NCBI GenBank assembly: GCA_963699305.1
Contig: OY969431.1
Coordinates: forward strand, 372,001-436,000
Reading direction: 5' to 3'
Length of the DNA stretch: 64,000 nt
DNA from: JBGQAS01 sp963699305
GTDB taxonomy: Bacteria; Chloroflexota; Anaerolineae; Anaerolineales; Anaerolineaceae
The translations under genes and the position numbers were made by a program. The notes beneath the pieces are model-generated. The model was not told the origin of the DNA. It searched no databases and saw nothing but the letters and a program-made list of their open reading frames with translations. How positions within the stretch are numbered: the stretch's first letter is position 1; each line of letters begins with the position of its first letter. Of the stretch, positions 37,714-47,324 are shown piece by piece.

Positions 37714-38619
37714 TTATACCAGAGGTTTTGCCTTCTTCGTCGGACGGCGCTTTAGAGTTTTGTTATTATTTTTACCATCCTCGACGGGAATAGCGACCTC
37801 TGAACGGATCCTTGCCTTATCCTGTTCCAATAATTGACGAAGACGAGTTTGCCCTGCAAGATCCATTTCCGGCAGGATGTTGCGCACTGCCCTTAACAAA
37901 TTGGGATGATGGGTATCGTTGATCAGTTGTGCGAGATACGACACAGTTTCCATGGGTGAACGTATGATCAAGGCATGGAGGATATCCATTAACTCTGGTA
38001 AGACAGAGCTCGAGGGAGTGCTGACCACTGGGTAAAGCATTTCGTATAGCTTTGGAAGGTTGTCAAACGCATCATCTTGAACGAGAGGTAATACTGCCAG
38101 CAGACCGGTGATTTTTTGCCGGTTGGATGTGGAAATCAATAATGTCGAAATTTCTTCCAGCCATGCAACTTCAAATTCTTTACGCAGAGTGCGAGTGCCT
38201 TTATTCATCAATTCTTTTAACAACCCGGCTTCAATCGGTTCACGGGTCCAATCTTCGATTACTTGGATGATCGTGGTGGGATACGGCGCACGCACGCATC
38301 CGAGTGCCTGTGCAGCCAGGGATTTACTCTCGATGGTAGGTTCTTTCCATAACAGGTCAGCAACCCGAACGGCATATTCGGGATCGCTTGCCGGGATCTT
38401 TTTTTCCAGAAATTGTTGCAGGTTTTGCATCACAATCCGGGGCAAATGATAGCTTGGCATACGCAGGGTGATTTTTATCTTTTCACCTGCCCGGTAGGTC
38501 CGGTCGCTGTAAAATTCCAGGATGTCACGGAATTCATGAACAAAGCGCTCCGGCTGAGCCAAGTGCTCTGCCAGACGATCCAGTTGTTGGTTAAATTTCG
38601 CCAGTTCTACCCCCGTCAT
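37714..38619 (-). CDS. HEAT-like helical-repeat protein, function unknown
   Basis: 301 residues, almost entirely helical, with repeat-like segments such as YAVRVADLLWKEPTIESKSLAAQALGCV and LPKLYEMLYPVVSTPSSSVLPELMDILHALIIRSP. It ends in a basic tail with KRRPTKKAKPLV. The architecture resembles HEAT/Armadillo or DNA-alkylation-repair-type helical scaffolds that bind proteins or nucleic acids; no catalytic motif is seen. Two further HEAT-like genes occur at 61041 and 61727. Located between proS and rpsO on the same strand. Confidence 0.65.
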   Translation of the reverse strand: MTGVELAKFNQQLDRLAEHLAQPERFVHEFRDILEFYSDRTYRAGEKIKITLRMPSYHLPRIVMQNLQQFLEKKIPASDPEYAVRVADLLWKEPTIESKSLAAQALGCVRAPYPTTIIQVIEDWTREPIEAGLLKELMNKGTRTLRKEFEVAWLEEISTLLISTSNRQKITGLLAVLPLVQDDAFDNLPKLYEMLYPVVSTPSSSVLPELMDILHALIIRSPMETVSYLAQLINDTHHPNLLRAVRNILPEMDLAGQTRLRQLLEQDKARIRSEVAIPVEDGKNNNKTLKRRPTKKAKPLV

Positions 38620-38637
38620 ATTAGAATTTCTCCCAGG

Positions 38638-40071
38638 TTAATATGCTTTTGCGAAATATGCTTTTTCTTTGGCATTTTTCCCACAGACGATGCATTTTCC
38701 TTCCGGGAAATCCTGTTCCAGGGGGATGCAGCGTGTTGTTGCCTTGGTGTCTTCTTTTATTTTTGTTTCACAGCTGGCATCTCCACACCAATACGCGAAT
38801 GCCCAACCGTTTTCAACGATTTTCTTCAAATCTTCATAATCTTTTGGATTATGAATGTTGGCATCCCGGAAAACCCGGGCGCGCTCCAGCATTGCTTTCT
38901 GAATTTCCACAAGCAGTGAATCAATTTGCTTGCCTATGGAATCGCTCGAAATGAACGCCTTGCCTTCCTTCCCGGGTTTATCCCTGCGTGAAACGGCAAC
39001 GGTTCCCTTTTCCACATCCTTGGGTCCAATTTCCAGCCTCAGGGGAACCCCGCGCATTTCCCAATCGTTGAACTTAAAACCGGGAGTGACTTCCGCGCGG
39101 TCATCCACTTTGATGCGCAAATGTCCCAATTCTTTTTGCACCTTGTCTACGACCGGCATAACTTTGGAGCGTTCTTCATCATTGCGATAGATGGGAACGA
39201 TGACCACCTGGATGGGGGCAATCTTGGGAGGCATGATCAACCCCTGGTCATCACCATGAGCCATGATGATGGCTCCGATCATGCGAGTTGAAATACCCCA
39301 GGATGTTGTCCAGCAATATTGTAATGCATTGTTTACATCGAGGTATTGGATGTTGAATGCTTTTGCAAAATTCTGACCGAGGTCATGGGAAGTCCCGGAT
39401 TGCAGCGCCTTGGTATCTCCCATCATGGCTTCGATGGAATAAGAGTTCACCGCGCCCGCGAACTTTTCACTGACACTCTTGCGTCCAGGGATAACCGGGA
39501 TCGCTGCGTCTTCAACGGCGAAATCGGCATATGTGTTCAACATGCGGATCGTCTCTTCATAACCTTCCTTGGCGGTGGCGTGTGCAGTGTGCCCTTCTTG
39601 CCAGTAGAATTCGAGCGTTCGCAGGAACAAGCGTGTTCGCATTTCCCAGCGGACCACATTAGCCCACTGGTTGATCAGCACCGGTAGGTCACGATACGAT
39701 TTGATCCATTTGGCGTACATGTAACCGATGACTGTCTCTGAAGTAGGGCGGACTACCAGGGGTTCCTCAAGTTTTTCACCGCCGCCATGTGTCACGACTG
39801 CCAGCTCGGGGGCAAATCCTTGCACATGTTCCTTCTCTTTCTCCATGAAGGACATGGGGATAAGGAGTGGAAATGCCGCGTTGACATGCCCGGTTTCTTT
39901 GAAACGGCGATCCAATCCGTGCTGGATGTTTTCCCAAAGCGCCCAACCATACGGTCTGACAACCATGCAACCACGCACCGGTGCATAATCCGCCAATTCG
40001 GCACGCTGGATGAGCTGGTTGTACCATTCTGAGTAATTTTCTGCGCGGGTCGGTAGTTTTTCTGTATTCAT
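38638..40071 (-). CDS. proS: Prolyl-tRNA synthetase, archaeal/eukaryotic-like type
   Basis: Class II synthetase of about 477 residues. Motif 2 region RWEMRTRLFLRTLEFYWQEGHTAHAT, motif 3 GDDQGLIMPPKIAPIQV, anticodon-binding domain, then a C-terminal zinc-like domain (FAYWCGDASC, CIVCGKNAKEKAYFAKAY) that ends in Tyr, as in this type. It lacks the editing insertion of the long bacterial enzymes. ATG 40071 is preferred to TTG 40077. The LOG-family gene upstream ends three bases before. Confidence 0.95.
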   Translation of the reverse strand: MNTEKLPTRAENYSEWYNQLIQRAELADYAPVRGCMVVRPYGWALWENIQHGLDRRFKETGHVNAAFPLLIPMSFMEKEKEHVQGFAPELAVVTHGGGEKLEEPLVVRPTSETVIGYMYAKWIKSYRDLPVLINQWANVVRWEMRTRLFLRTLEFYWQEGHTAHATAKEGYEETIRMLNTYADFAVEDAAIPVIPGRKSVSEKFAGAVNSYSIEAMMGDTKALQSGTSHDLGQNFAKAFNIQYLDVNNALQYCWTTSWGISTRMIGAIIMAHGDDQGLIMPPKIAPIQVVIVPIYRNDEERSKVMPVVDKVQKELGHLRIKVDDRAEVTPGFKFNDWEMRGVPLRLEIGPKDVEKGTVAVSRRDKPGKEGKAFISSDSIGKQIDSLLVEIQKAMLERARVFRDANIHNPKDYEDLKKIVENGWAFAYWCGDASCETKIKEDTKATTRCIPLEQDFPEGKCIVCGKNAKEKAYFAKAY

Positions 40072-40073
40072 CT

Positions 40074-40622
40074 TCAACTTCTACTTTCAATGGATTTTTT
40101 CAGTAACGTGATGGCAGTTTCATTATCGCGTGCAAATTGCAAAAGGTCTTGATCGTGCGCGTGCACATATCCTGCAAATTCGCCGAGGAATTCCTTGATC
40201 ACCTTTTTCCAGGAATCGCCAATGACGATCAATGGTTTGGGTGGGAATGCAGCAATGATCAAGTGATTCCAGAGCATGCAGATCTCTGCCAATGTACCGA
40301 CTCCACCGGGCAGGGCTATGGCAGCATCGCATTGCTCCAACAAAGCATATAATCGTTCCCGCAATGTGGGGTAGTGGAGTTCTTCCTGCACCCAGGCGTT
40401 TTTCCGGATGGCTCGCCAATTCTCGATCTCATCGCATGTAACCCCAATGACATGCCCGCCTGTTTCATTCACACCCTTGGAGACTGCTTCCATGGTGCCA
40501 ATGTATCCGCCGGTTAAAACGGTATAGCCGCTTTTTCCCAGGAGCTTGCCAAGATCGTAAGCCTCTTCATAAGCGGTTTCGCCATTTTTGGGATGTGCAC
40601 CACCGAAAACAGTAACTTTCAT
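40074..40622 (-). CDS. LOG/TIGR00730-family nucleotide-monophosphate hydrolase
   Basis: 182 residues of Rossmann fold with the signature ALPGGVGTLAEICMLWN; KVTVFGGAHPK and LTGGYIGTMEAVSKGV bind the phosphate. Proteins of this family (LOG, YgdH/PpnN relatives) hydrolyse nucleotide monophosphates to base and ribose 5-phosphate, in plants and some bacteria releasing cytokinins. Start at ATG 40622 behind GGAGGAGG; the frame could extend to 40664. Probably co-transcribed with proS. Confidence 0.85.
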   Translation of the reverse strand: MKVTVFGGAHPKNGETAYEEAYDLGKLLGKSGYTVLTGGYIGTMEAVSKGVNETGGHVIGVTCDEIENWRAIRKNAWVQEELHYPTLRERLYALLEQCDAAIALPGGVGTLAEICMLWNHLIIAAFPPKPLIVIGDSWKKVIKEFLGEFAGYVHAHDQDLLQFARDNETAITLLKKSIESRS

Positions 40623-40685
40623 TCCTCCTCCAGGGTTCACCAATTTTACTTCAAATCGTCCCATCCAAGGATAAATCGTATTCTT

Positions 40686-40913
40686 CTAAGGATTGTTTTT
40701 TGAATCTTCTTTATTGATCGCATCCAATGCAACCTCGGCGGATTTCTTCTGCTCTAGATGCCAGCCTTCTTCACCTACCATCTTCTCCAAATGGCGACGC
40801 ACATTTGCCTGGTCGGTTTTGGAAATCCTGGCAAAGGTCTTGCGGATCAAGATCGGATCGCGTGAGAGCAGGTCTCCCCATATTTTATCAAGTGGCTCGA
40901 TCGTTCTTGTCAT
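40686..40913 (-). CDS. Small helical protein of unknown function
   Basis: A 75-residue protein I do not recognise: TRTIEPLDKIWGDLLSRDPILIRKTFARI, then DQANVRRHLEKMVGEEGWHLEQKKSAEVALDAI. Charged and predicted helical by composition. No ribosome binding site is obvious, but codon pattern and position in a minus-strand run support it being real. Confidence 0.55.
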   Translation of the reverse strand: MTRTIEPLDKIWGDLLSRDPILIRKTFARISKTDQANVRRHLEKMVGEEGWHLEQKKSAEVALDAINKEDSKNNP

Positions 40914-40952
40914 GGATTCACACTTTTTCTTTCAAACAACTGATTATAAAGA

Positions 40953-40986
40953 AAAGACCCGCAGGAGTTTTCGCCTTCGGGTCTTT
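40953..40986 (-). terminator. Terminator after the EF-G paralogue
   Basis: AAAGACCCG (40953-40961) pairs with CGGGTCTTT (40978-40986); on the minus strand TCTTTA follows. It ends the fusA-like transcript before the small gene at 40686. Confidence 0.75.
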
Positions 40987-40996
40987 AGCTGCAGGT

Positions 40997-43069
40997 TTAC
41001 TCTTCCTTCTTCTGCTGTAATTCTTTCTGCCTGGCGGCGATGATCTCGGATGTGATGTGATTCGGTACCGTTTCATAATGGTCGTGTTCCATGGTGAAAA
41101 TTCCGCGTCCACCGGTCAACGAACGCAACTGTGTGGTATAACGCAGCATTTCAGCCAGGGGAACGGTGGCGGTGATGGTGGAATGACCCTTGTCAGTATC
41201 CATGCCCTGGACGCGGGCTCGGCGGGTGTTCAAATCACCCAGGATATCACCCATGTTTCCTTCGGGCACGACAATTTTGACCATCATGATGGGCTCCAGC
41301 AGAACTGGACCGGAATCATTGAAGGAGATCTTAAAGGCTTCACGACCGGCAACTTCAAAGGCGATTGGTTTGGAATCCACAGGGTGTTCCTTGCCATCGA
41401 AAACAGATACGCGAACGTTTGAAACCGGGAACCCTGCGAGGATGCCTTCCTTCATCACACTCAAGATACCCTTTTGAATGGCTGAGGAATAGCTTTGGGA
41501 AATGGCGCCGCCAAATACATCCCAGACGAAATCGAAGTCCTGTTCAGGGCAAGGTTCCGTACGCAGCCATACCTCGCCAAACTGACCCGAACCGCCGGTC
41601 TGCTTTTTATGGCGGTGCATGCCTTCACCTTTTTTGGTGATGGTTTCCTGAAAGGGTACTTTCGGGATGGTGATGACCAGGCTGACTTGGAACTTGGCTT
41701 CGGCACGTCGGATGGCGACATCGATGTGCTGGTCGCCCATGCCCTGCAGAATGGTCTGGTTGGTAGAAGGTTCCTGGCGCCAGGTGAGGGTGGGATCTTC
41801 TTCACAAAGGCGAGTGAGAGTAGGTGATATTTTTGTGGAATCCGCCTGCGTTTTGGGGAAGATTGCAACCTGGTACAACGCATGAGGATAGACCGGGTTG
41901 GAGAGGGTCAGGGGATGGGTTTTATCGCATAACGTGTTTCCGGTGGAAGTTTCTGAAAGTTTGGGTACCACGCCGATATCCCCAGCATGGAAGATCTTTG
42001 CGGGGGTTGTTTCCTTGCCGCGTGGCTCACCCATCGTTCCCAATCGTTCCTCAACACTCTTCGTCTGGTTCCACACACGCGTATCTGAATTAAGAACACC
42101 CGAATACACACGGAAGTAGGTTTGCTTGCCAACGAATGGATCTGCAGTCGTTTTCCAAATGTATACCGCCAAAGGACCGCTATCGGTGGCTGTCAAGGTT
42201 TCTTCGCCTTCCTTGCCTTTTGCGATCACAGGTGCGATTTCTGCAGGGGAAGGCATCAGGCTGATGATGGCATCGCACAAGGGAGCTAAACCGATTTCGA
42301 GCTGACCGGAAGCGACGAACACGGGAACAAATTCACCGGAACGAATGATCTTGCGAAGTCCCTGCTTCAGCTCATCATTGGAGAGTGTCATGCTGGAGAA
42401 ATATTTCTCCATAAGCGTATCATCACCTTCAGCGGCTGCTTCAACCAACTTGGTATGAGCTTCTTCTGCTGCGGATTTCATCTCGGCAGGAATTTCTTCG
42501 GCCGTGTTGCCGGCACCTTTATAGGCTTTCATGGTCAACAAATCGATCACACCCTGGAAGCTGGATTTTTCACCCCAGGGCAGTTGAACAGGGATGAGCC
42601 TTTTATCGGAAAATTCCTGAACCGAGTTCAGCGCTTTTTGGAAATTGGCATTTTCGCGTTCCATCTTGTTGATGATCAAAAAGCGGGGGAGTTTTAAGGC
42701 ATTGCAATAATTCCATGCTATCTCGGTTCCAACTTCAAGTCCTGATACGGAATCAACCAGGACCAGGGCACCATCGGACACCCGCAAGGTGGAAACGACC
42801 TCTCCGACAAAATCGGTATACCCGGGGGTATCAAGAAAATTGATCTTGATATTCTTGTATTCAACAGGGATGACACTTGTCGAGAGAGATATTCCACGAC
42901 GGATTTCTTCATCATCGTAATCCGACGTCGTAGTCCCGTCTTCGATTTTTCCCATGCGCGTTGTGGCACCAGTAAAATGCAATAACGCCTCCGAAAGGAT
43001 GGTCTTGCCTGCACTGCTGTGAGATACGAGCGCGATATTGCGAATGGAATCGGTTGTGTATTCTTTCAT
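40997..43069 (-). CDS. EF-G-like GTPase (FusA2 type) with altered GTPase motifs
   Basis: 690 residues with all five EF-G domains (second half: RHKKQTGGSGQFGEVWLRTEP, MVKIVVPEGNMGDILGDLNTRRARVQGM, FTMEHDHYETV). G1 is SHSSAGKT (16-23), close to the usual AHIDAGKT. The switch II motif is DTPGYTDF (80-87): the catalytic His of EF-G is Tyr84. G4 is NKMER (134-138) where Asp is usual. This matches FusA2-type paralogues, whose role is not settled; reduced GTP hydrolysis or altered guanine recognition can be inferred. The canonical fusA lies at 8799. Confidence 0.88.
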   Translation of the reverse strand: MKEYTTDSIRNIALVSHSSAGKTILSEALLHFTGATTRMGKIEDGTTTSDYDDEEIRRGISLSTSVIPVEYKNIKINFLDTPGYTDFVGEVVSTLRVSDGALVLVDSVSGLEVGTEIAWNYCNALKLPRFLIINKMERENANFQKALNSVQEFSDKRLIPVQLPWGEKSSFQGVIDLLTMKAYKGAGNTAEEIPAEMKSAAEEAHTKLVEAAAEGDDTLMEKYFSSMTLSNDELKQGLRKIIRSGEFVPVFVASGQLEIGLAPLCDAIISLMPSPAEIAPVIAKGKEGEETLTATDSGPLAVYIWKTTADPFVGKQTYFRVYSGVLNSDTRVWNQTKSVEERLGTMGEPRGKETTPAKIFHAGDIGVVPKLSETSTGNTLCDKTHPLTLSNPVYPHALYQVAIFPKTQADSTKISPTLTRLCEEDPTLTWRQEPSTNQTILQGMGDQHIDVAIRRAEAKFQVSLVITIPKVPFQETITKKGEGMHRHKKQTGGSGQFGEVWLRTEPCPEQDFDFVWDVFGGAISQSYSSAIQKGILSVMKEGILAGFPVSNVRVSVFDGKEHPVDSKPIAFEVAGREAFKISFNDSGPVLLEPIMMVKIVVPEGNMGDILGDLNTRRARVQGMDTDKGHSTITATVPLAEMLRYTTQLRSLTGGRGIFTMEHDHYETVPNHITSEIIAARQKELQQKKEE

Positions 43070-43244
43070 GATAGAAGTGTCCTTCTGGGTATTGAATATT
43101 TAATAACCTTCCTATTCTAAAAGAAAGCAGTCATATTGTCAAAGAAAACAGGCAATTCGACTTAACGAGGGCATATTGGTACTTGAGAATATAATGGAGA
43201 TATTGGATTGCTTTGTTTTTAATGTTGTTTTCGTGAGGACATCG

Positions 43245-43856
43245 TTGAAAAAACCACTCATTCTTTTATTAGTGCTTTTTGTTACAACAGGTTGTAATTT
43301 CCCATTATATGATGTGAAAAATGGTGCAATTGTATCTGATCAAGTTGATACGTTGACTCCTCAGAAGAATGTGACATTACCGGTTCCATCCAATTTGGAA
43401 ACTTCGGGGGCTACCCTTTCATATCAGGATTGCTATTGGAATTGGGCGACCAAATCCCTGGCTGAGGAAACCACAATTCTGCAGACAGCAATCGATAAAG
43501 AAGGACTATCAAAAGTCACAGGGACTACAGAAGCCTATGGAGAAAACTGTATTGACCCTGCCACAAATTCGGTTGCAAGGTTTGCAGTAATGGAAACTGA
43601 TTTTCGATTCACCGTTGAGGTTACGGATCTTTCCGATACGCAAGCGTTGGGCGAATTGATTTTCCGCATCATCGGAGTATTGCAGAATTTTCCCGAAGAA
43701 ACATTTCCGGGTGCACACCCCGGATATGTCGGAATGCGGTTTCAAGAAGCTGATGATAATCAAAATCTGTGGTTTTTATTGGAAAATGCGGAAAGCGCCA
43801 TTTCGGATGGCAAGCGGGGAAGCGAACTGTATTTTATTTTAAGCAATCGAAATTAG
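43245..43856 (+). CDS. Putative lipoprotein of unknown function
   Basis: About 203 residues with a signal peptide and lipobox: KKPLILLLVLFVTTGC. The mature protein contains CYWNWATKSL, a mid-chain Cys (GENCIDP) that could pair with it, and a mixed alpha/beta C-terminus (FRFTVEVTDLSDTQALGELIFRIIGVLQNF). I choose TTG 43245 because GAGG lies six bases before; GTG 43233 is also in frame. No family recognised. Confidence 0.65.
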   Translation: MKKPLILLLVLFVTTGCNFPLYDVKNGAIVSDQVDTLTPQKNVTLPVPSNLETSGATLSYQDCYWNWATKSLAEETTILQTAIDKEGLSKVTGTTEAYGENCIDPATNSVARFAVMETDFRFTVEVTDLSDTQALGELIFRIIGVLQNFPEETFPGAHPGYVGMRFQEADDNQNLWFLLENAESAISDGKRGSELYFILSNRN

Positions 43857-43861
43857 TGGGA

Positions 43862-45205
43862 TTAGAAATCCTGTTTACTCGCAAGTAAATTGGCTAGGAA
43901 AGAACGCTCTTCCTGGGCGGTTTTTATTTTTTCATCCAACCAGGCTGCTCTCAACTCTTTCAACAGGATCTTATATCGTGGTCCCGCAGGTATACCTAAA
44001 TTATTTAACGCAGTTCCATCCGTATACGGTTTTAAGGAACGCCATTTTTCCAGATAATTCGCAAGGGTGCGATCTAACTTTTCCCCCAAGGGAAAACACA
44101 TGAGGGCATAAATCGCAGTAGATTCGAATTTATCCAGGAAAAATGTTGCTTCGCTGTTGGATACAGTATTAATTCTTTCCCTTTGTTCCCAGAGCGATTG
44201 TGCGGAGTGGATGGCTTTAATTAATCCTGCTGGCAGGCACAAACGGTTGCAGATCGAAAGGGATTGCTCTTTGGGAGATATCATAAGCCAGATAGTAAAT
44301 GCCAACCCGTCTTTCACGGACATTTTTCCAAAAGTTGCCTGCGTCTGGGAGGAGGCATCCTGAAGAACTATCTTTGCTTTCTCAAATGGCAATTCCAACT
44401 TCGGTGTCCAATCCAGACCTTGGTGAATGGACGGCAATACTTTCAGTTCCCTCAGTCGAGCCAGCATCAAGATGCGGTTATCCTCTTCGAGGATGTGCTC
44501 CAACTCGTTGCGTATTCTTGCTCCACTCACATGCTTGAGAGTCTCGAGTGATTTTTCCAACAACGAGGATGACTTGTTTTCCATTTTAAATCCCAACCGT
44601 TGTTCAAAGCGTACCGCCCGCAGGATGCGCGTAGGATCATCGATAAAAGATTGATCGTGCAGGATCTTGATCTGTTTTTTGATCAGGTCCTCTTGTCCAC
44701 CCCAGGGATCGATCAAATCTCCGAATTGCTCTCCATCGACTCGAATCGCCATCGCGTTAATCGTGAAATCACGACGCAAGAGATCATCCTGAAGGCTCCC
44801 CGCAGATACAGTCGGCAATGCAGAGGGTCTGGCATATGTTTCCGAGCGGGCACTGATCAAGTCAATGCTTTTAGGAAATGCGTGTTCAAACTCACCAGAG
44901 TTCAACCCTAATTGTGCGGATAACCTCCGGTCAGTGGGATCGATCTTCCACTTAGCTGTTCCAAATCGGTTGTGGATGATTTGCCTGCCGCCGTACATTT
45001 TTTCAAGGTGTTTCACCAGATGTATGGAATTGCCTTCCAGAACAATATCAAGATCGGTGATTGTTCTACCCATCAAAATGTCACGGACAATCCCTCCGAC
45101 CAAATAGGAAGCATAGCCCAGGTTCCCAGCGGTTCTTGCAACGAGCTGGATGAGTCGGATGTCTTCTGCTTTAAGGAAGCGTTGAAGTTGTGATTCCATG
45201 TGCAT
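43862..45205 (-). CDS. tRNA nucleotidyltransferase / poly(A) polymerase family protein
   Basis: 447 residues of class II nucleotidyltransferase: SYLVGGIVRDILMGR and TDLDIVLEGN (GG plus DxD metal site), LRRDFTINAMAIRV, the linker DPWGGQEDLIKKQIKILH and DDPTRILRAVRFEQRLGFK (nucleotide-selecting helix). It should add CCA or A residues to tRNA 3' ends; which of the two activities cannot be decided by eye. No HD domain is evident at the C-terminus. Two Met codons are possible starts (45205 or 45199). Confidence 0.9.
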   Translation of the reverse strand: MHMESQLQRFLKAEDIRLIQLVARTAGNLGYASYLVGGIVRDILMGRTITDLDIVLEGNSIHLVKHLEKMYGGRQIIHNRFGTAKWKIDPTDRRLSAQLGLNSGEFEHAFPKSIDLISARSETYARPSALPTVSAGSLQDDLLRRDFTINAMAIRVDGEQFGDLIDPWGGQEDLIKKQIKILHDQSFIDDPTRILRAVRFEQRLGFKMENKSSSLLEKSLETLKHVSGARIRNELEHILEEDNRILMLARLRELKVLPSIHQGLDWTPKLELPFEKAKIVLQDASSQTQATFGKMSVKDGLAFTIWLMISPKEQSLSICNRLCLPAGLIKAIHSAQSLWEQRERINTVSNSEATFFLDKFESTAIYALMCFPLGEKLDRTLANYLEKWRSLKPYTDGTALNNLGIPAGPRYKILLKELRAAWLDEKIKTAQEERSFLANLLASKQDF

Positions 45206-45347
45206 ATGGGAATTCCACTATTTCCTGGATAAAATTGTAACATCGATTGATAGACGATTATCGCTTGTCCGGGCTGCGTAAAGCAGGTAAAATTACCCGA
45301 TTGTCACGCTCAAGGGCGGGATGAAAATCGATCATTAGGATCAAACT

Positions 45348-46025
45348 ATGAGTCTTGTAGATATTATTAATGCAATCAGCAGTTGGGCGCAATCCCTGAT
45401 AGGCACGCTGGGATATCCCGGCCTGGCTTTTGTCATGTTCCTTGAGAATGTATTTCCCCCCATCCCATCGGAGATCATCCTCCCTCTGGCGGGTTTTATG
45501 ACAACGGCACAAAACACCACCGGTGTAAAGTTCAATCTTTGGGCGGTCGTGCTGGTAGGCTGCCTGGGATCTGTAGCAGGTGCGTGGGTGTTTTACGGGC
45601 TGGCCCGCTGGCTGGGGGAAGACCGGACCCGCTTTCTTTTCCGAAAGGTTGGTAAATTCCTGCTATTAAAGGAAGAGGATTTTGATCGGGCGCTGGTTTG
45701 GTTTAAGAAATACAAGGGACCGGTAATTTTCTTCGGCAGGTTGATCCCCATTATCCGCAGCCTGATCTCCATTCCAGCCGGGATCGCCAAGATGAACCCA
45801 TTGACATTTACCTTGTTCACCGCGGTAGGGACGGCGCTGTGGAGTCTTGTGCTTGCCTTGGCGGGCAGGTTGCTGGGTGAATCATGGCCAGTCGTCAGCG
45901 AATTCATCGATAAATATCAGAATTTTGTTCTCGTTTTGCTCGCGTTGCTCGTATTTTATTTCATTGCCACGCGTGTCATCAAAATAATCCAAAAGCGCAA
46001 TGCAAAAAAAAATGAATTAAAATAA
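45348..46025 (+). CDS. DedA-family membrane protein
   Basis: 225 residues with several membrane helices. FVMFLENVFPPIPSEIILPLAGF (acidic residue with PP and PSE) and FFGRLIPIIRSLISIPAGIAKM are the two re-entrant motifs of the family. DedA proteins are linked to membrane lipid recycling (undecaprenyl phosphate or phosphatidylethanolamine flipping) and proton-motive-force homeostasis. The C-terminus is basic (KRNAKKNELK). A terminator follows. Confidence 0.9.
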   Translation: MSLVDIINAISSWAQSLIGTLGYPGLAFVMFLENVFPPIPSEIILPLAGFMTTAQNTTGVKFNLWAVVLVGCLGSVAGAWVFYGLARWLGEDRTRFLFRKVGKFLLLKEEDFDRALVWFKKYKGPVIFFGRLIPIIRSLISIPAGIAKMNPLTFTLFTAVGTALWSLVLALAGRLLGESWPVVSEFIDKYQNFVLVLLALLVFYFIATRVIKIIQKRNAKKNELK

Positions 46026-46032
46026 ACTTTCC

Positions 46033-46055
46033 ACCCCGGGCAACCGGGGTTTTTC
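46033..46055 (+). terminator. Terminator after the DedA gene
   Basis: ACCCCGG (46033-46039) pairs with CCGGGGT (46044-46050) around GCAA, followed by TTTTTC. Confidence 0.8.
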
Positions 46056-46100
46056 ATCCAAAAGGTAGATTTCGTATTATGATTATTGTTGGAGGTTGAA

Positions 46101-47255
46101 ATGAAACCGGTATTATCCCAGGATGAACTACTCCGATACTCCCGTCATTTGGTCATTCCCGAGGTGGGTCTGGAAGGACAGAAGAAAATAAAATCCGCTT
46201 CGGTATTGATTGTGGGCACCGGCGGGCTTGGATCACCCATCAGCCTGTACCTGGCTGCAGCCGGGGTGGGGAAGATTGGACTGGTGGATTATGACCTGGT
46301 GGATGAATCCAACCTTCAACGGCAAGTAATATTTTCCACCGAGAGCTTATTAAAGGTAAAAGTCGATGCTGCGGCGGAACGGTTGAGGAAACTGAATCCA
46401 TTTATCGAAATCCAGACTTTTAATGAAATATTTTCAACATCCAATGCCCGGCAGATTGCCAAGGACTACGACATTCTTGTGGATGGCACCGATAATTTTC
46501 CTACCCGCTATTTGCTTAACGACCTGGCAGTCCTCACCCGGAAACCTTACATCTACGGTTCTGTTTTCCGATTCGAGGGGCAGGTGAGCGTTTTCGATAG
46601 CCGGGTTGGACCCTGTTATCGCTGCATGTTCCCGGAACCTCCCAAAGCGGATCTAGTCCCCAGTTGTGCTGATGGAGGTGTATTCGGTGTGATGCCTGGG
46701 ATGATTGGATTGATGGAAGCCACCGAAACGTTGAAGATCATTCTGGGGATCGGGCAAACCCTGGTGGGAAAATTAATGCTGGTGGATGTTTTAGATATGC
46801 ATTTCCAGACAGTCCGATTAAATAAAAATCCCGATTGTGTAATTTGCGGCAGGAATCCTACCATCAAGGAATTGATCAACTATGAAGAATTTTGCGGTGT
46901 GCCTTCTGTAAACCATTCCAATGAGATAGAAGTCTTGGAGAATACAGTCACCCCGGCTCAGCTCAAGCAGTTGATGGACGAGCATAAATCCATCCAGGTT
47001 GTCGATGTGCGTGCTCCTGTAGAGCTCCAGGTATCCGCCATCTCGGGGGCGGAATTGGTGCCGTACGAAAAATTGTACGAAAAGCTATCGAAGTGGGATA
47101 AAGATAGTGAAATCATTTTTTACTGCCGGACCGGGTCACGCAGCGCGCGTGCGGTTCGGCAATTCATCGAAGCCGGATTTAGAAATGTCAGAAGTCTAAA
47201 AGGTGGCATTAATGCATGGGCAAAGGAGATCGATCCCTCCTTTCTGCGATATTGA
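46101..47255 (+). CDS. MoeB/ThiF-type adenylyltransferase fused to a rhodanese domain (MoeZ-like)
   Basis: 384 residues from ATG 46101 (GGAGG upstream; the frame extends to 46086). E1-like domain: RYSRHLVIPEVGLEGQ, GTGGLGSP nucleotide loop, DYDLVDESNLQRQ, zinc pairs C172xxC175 and C246xxC249, and Cys189 in PSCADGGVFG. Rhodanese domain from about residue 285 with Cys342 in YCRTGSRS. Such fusions adenylate and thiolate the C-terminus of ubiquitin-like sulphur carriers for molybdopterin, thiamine, cysteine or 2-thiouridine synthesis. No carrier gene is adjacent. Confidence 0.93.
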   Translation: MKPVLSQDELLRYSRHLVIPEVGLEGQKKIKSASVLIVGTGGLGSPISLYLAAAGVGKIGLVDYDLVDESNLQRQVIFSTESLLKVKVDAAAERLRKLNPFIEIQTFNEIFSTSNARQIAKDYDILVDGTDNFPTRYLLNDLAVLTRKPYIYGSVFRFEGQVSVFDSRVGPCYRCMFPEPPKADLVPSCADGGVFGVMPGMIGLMEATETLKIILGIGQTLVGKLMLVDVLDMHFQTVRLNKNPDCVICGRNPTIKELINYEEFCGVPSVNHSNEIEVLENTVTPAQLKQLMDEHKSIQVVDVRAPVELQVSAISGAELVPYEKLYEKLSKWDKDSEIIFYCRTGSRSARAVRQFIEAGFRNVRSLKGGINAWAKEIDPSFLRY

Positions 47256-47324
47256 TGTGCATCTTTGGAATCCGCAAATCATCTAAACTTTATGTATTTA
47301 TCATTCATTTAAGTAGGATGTTGC

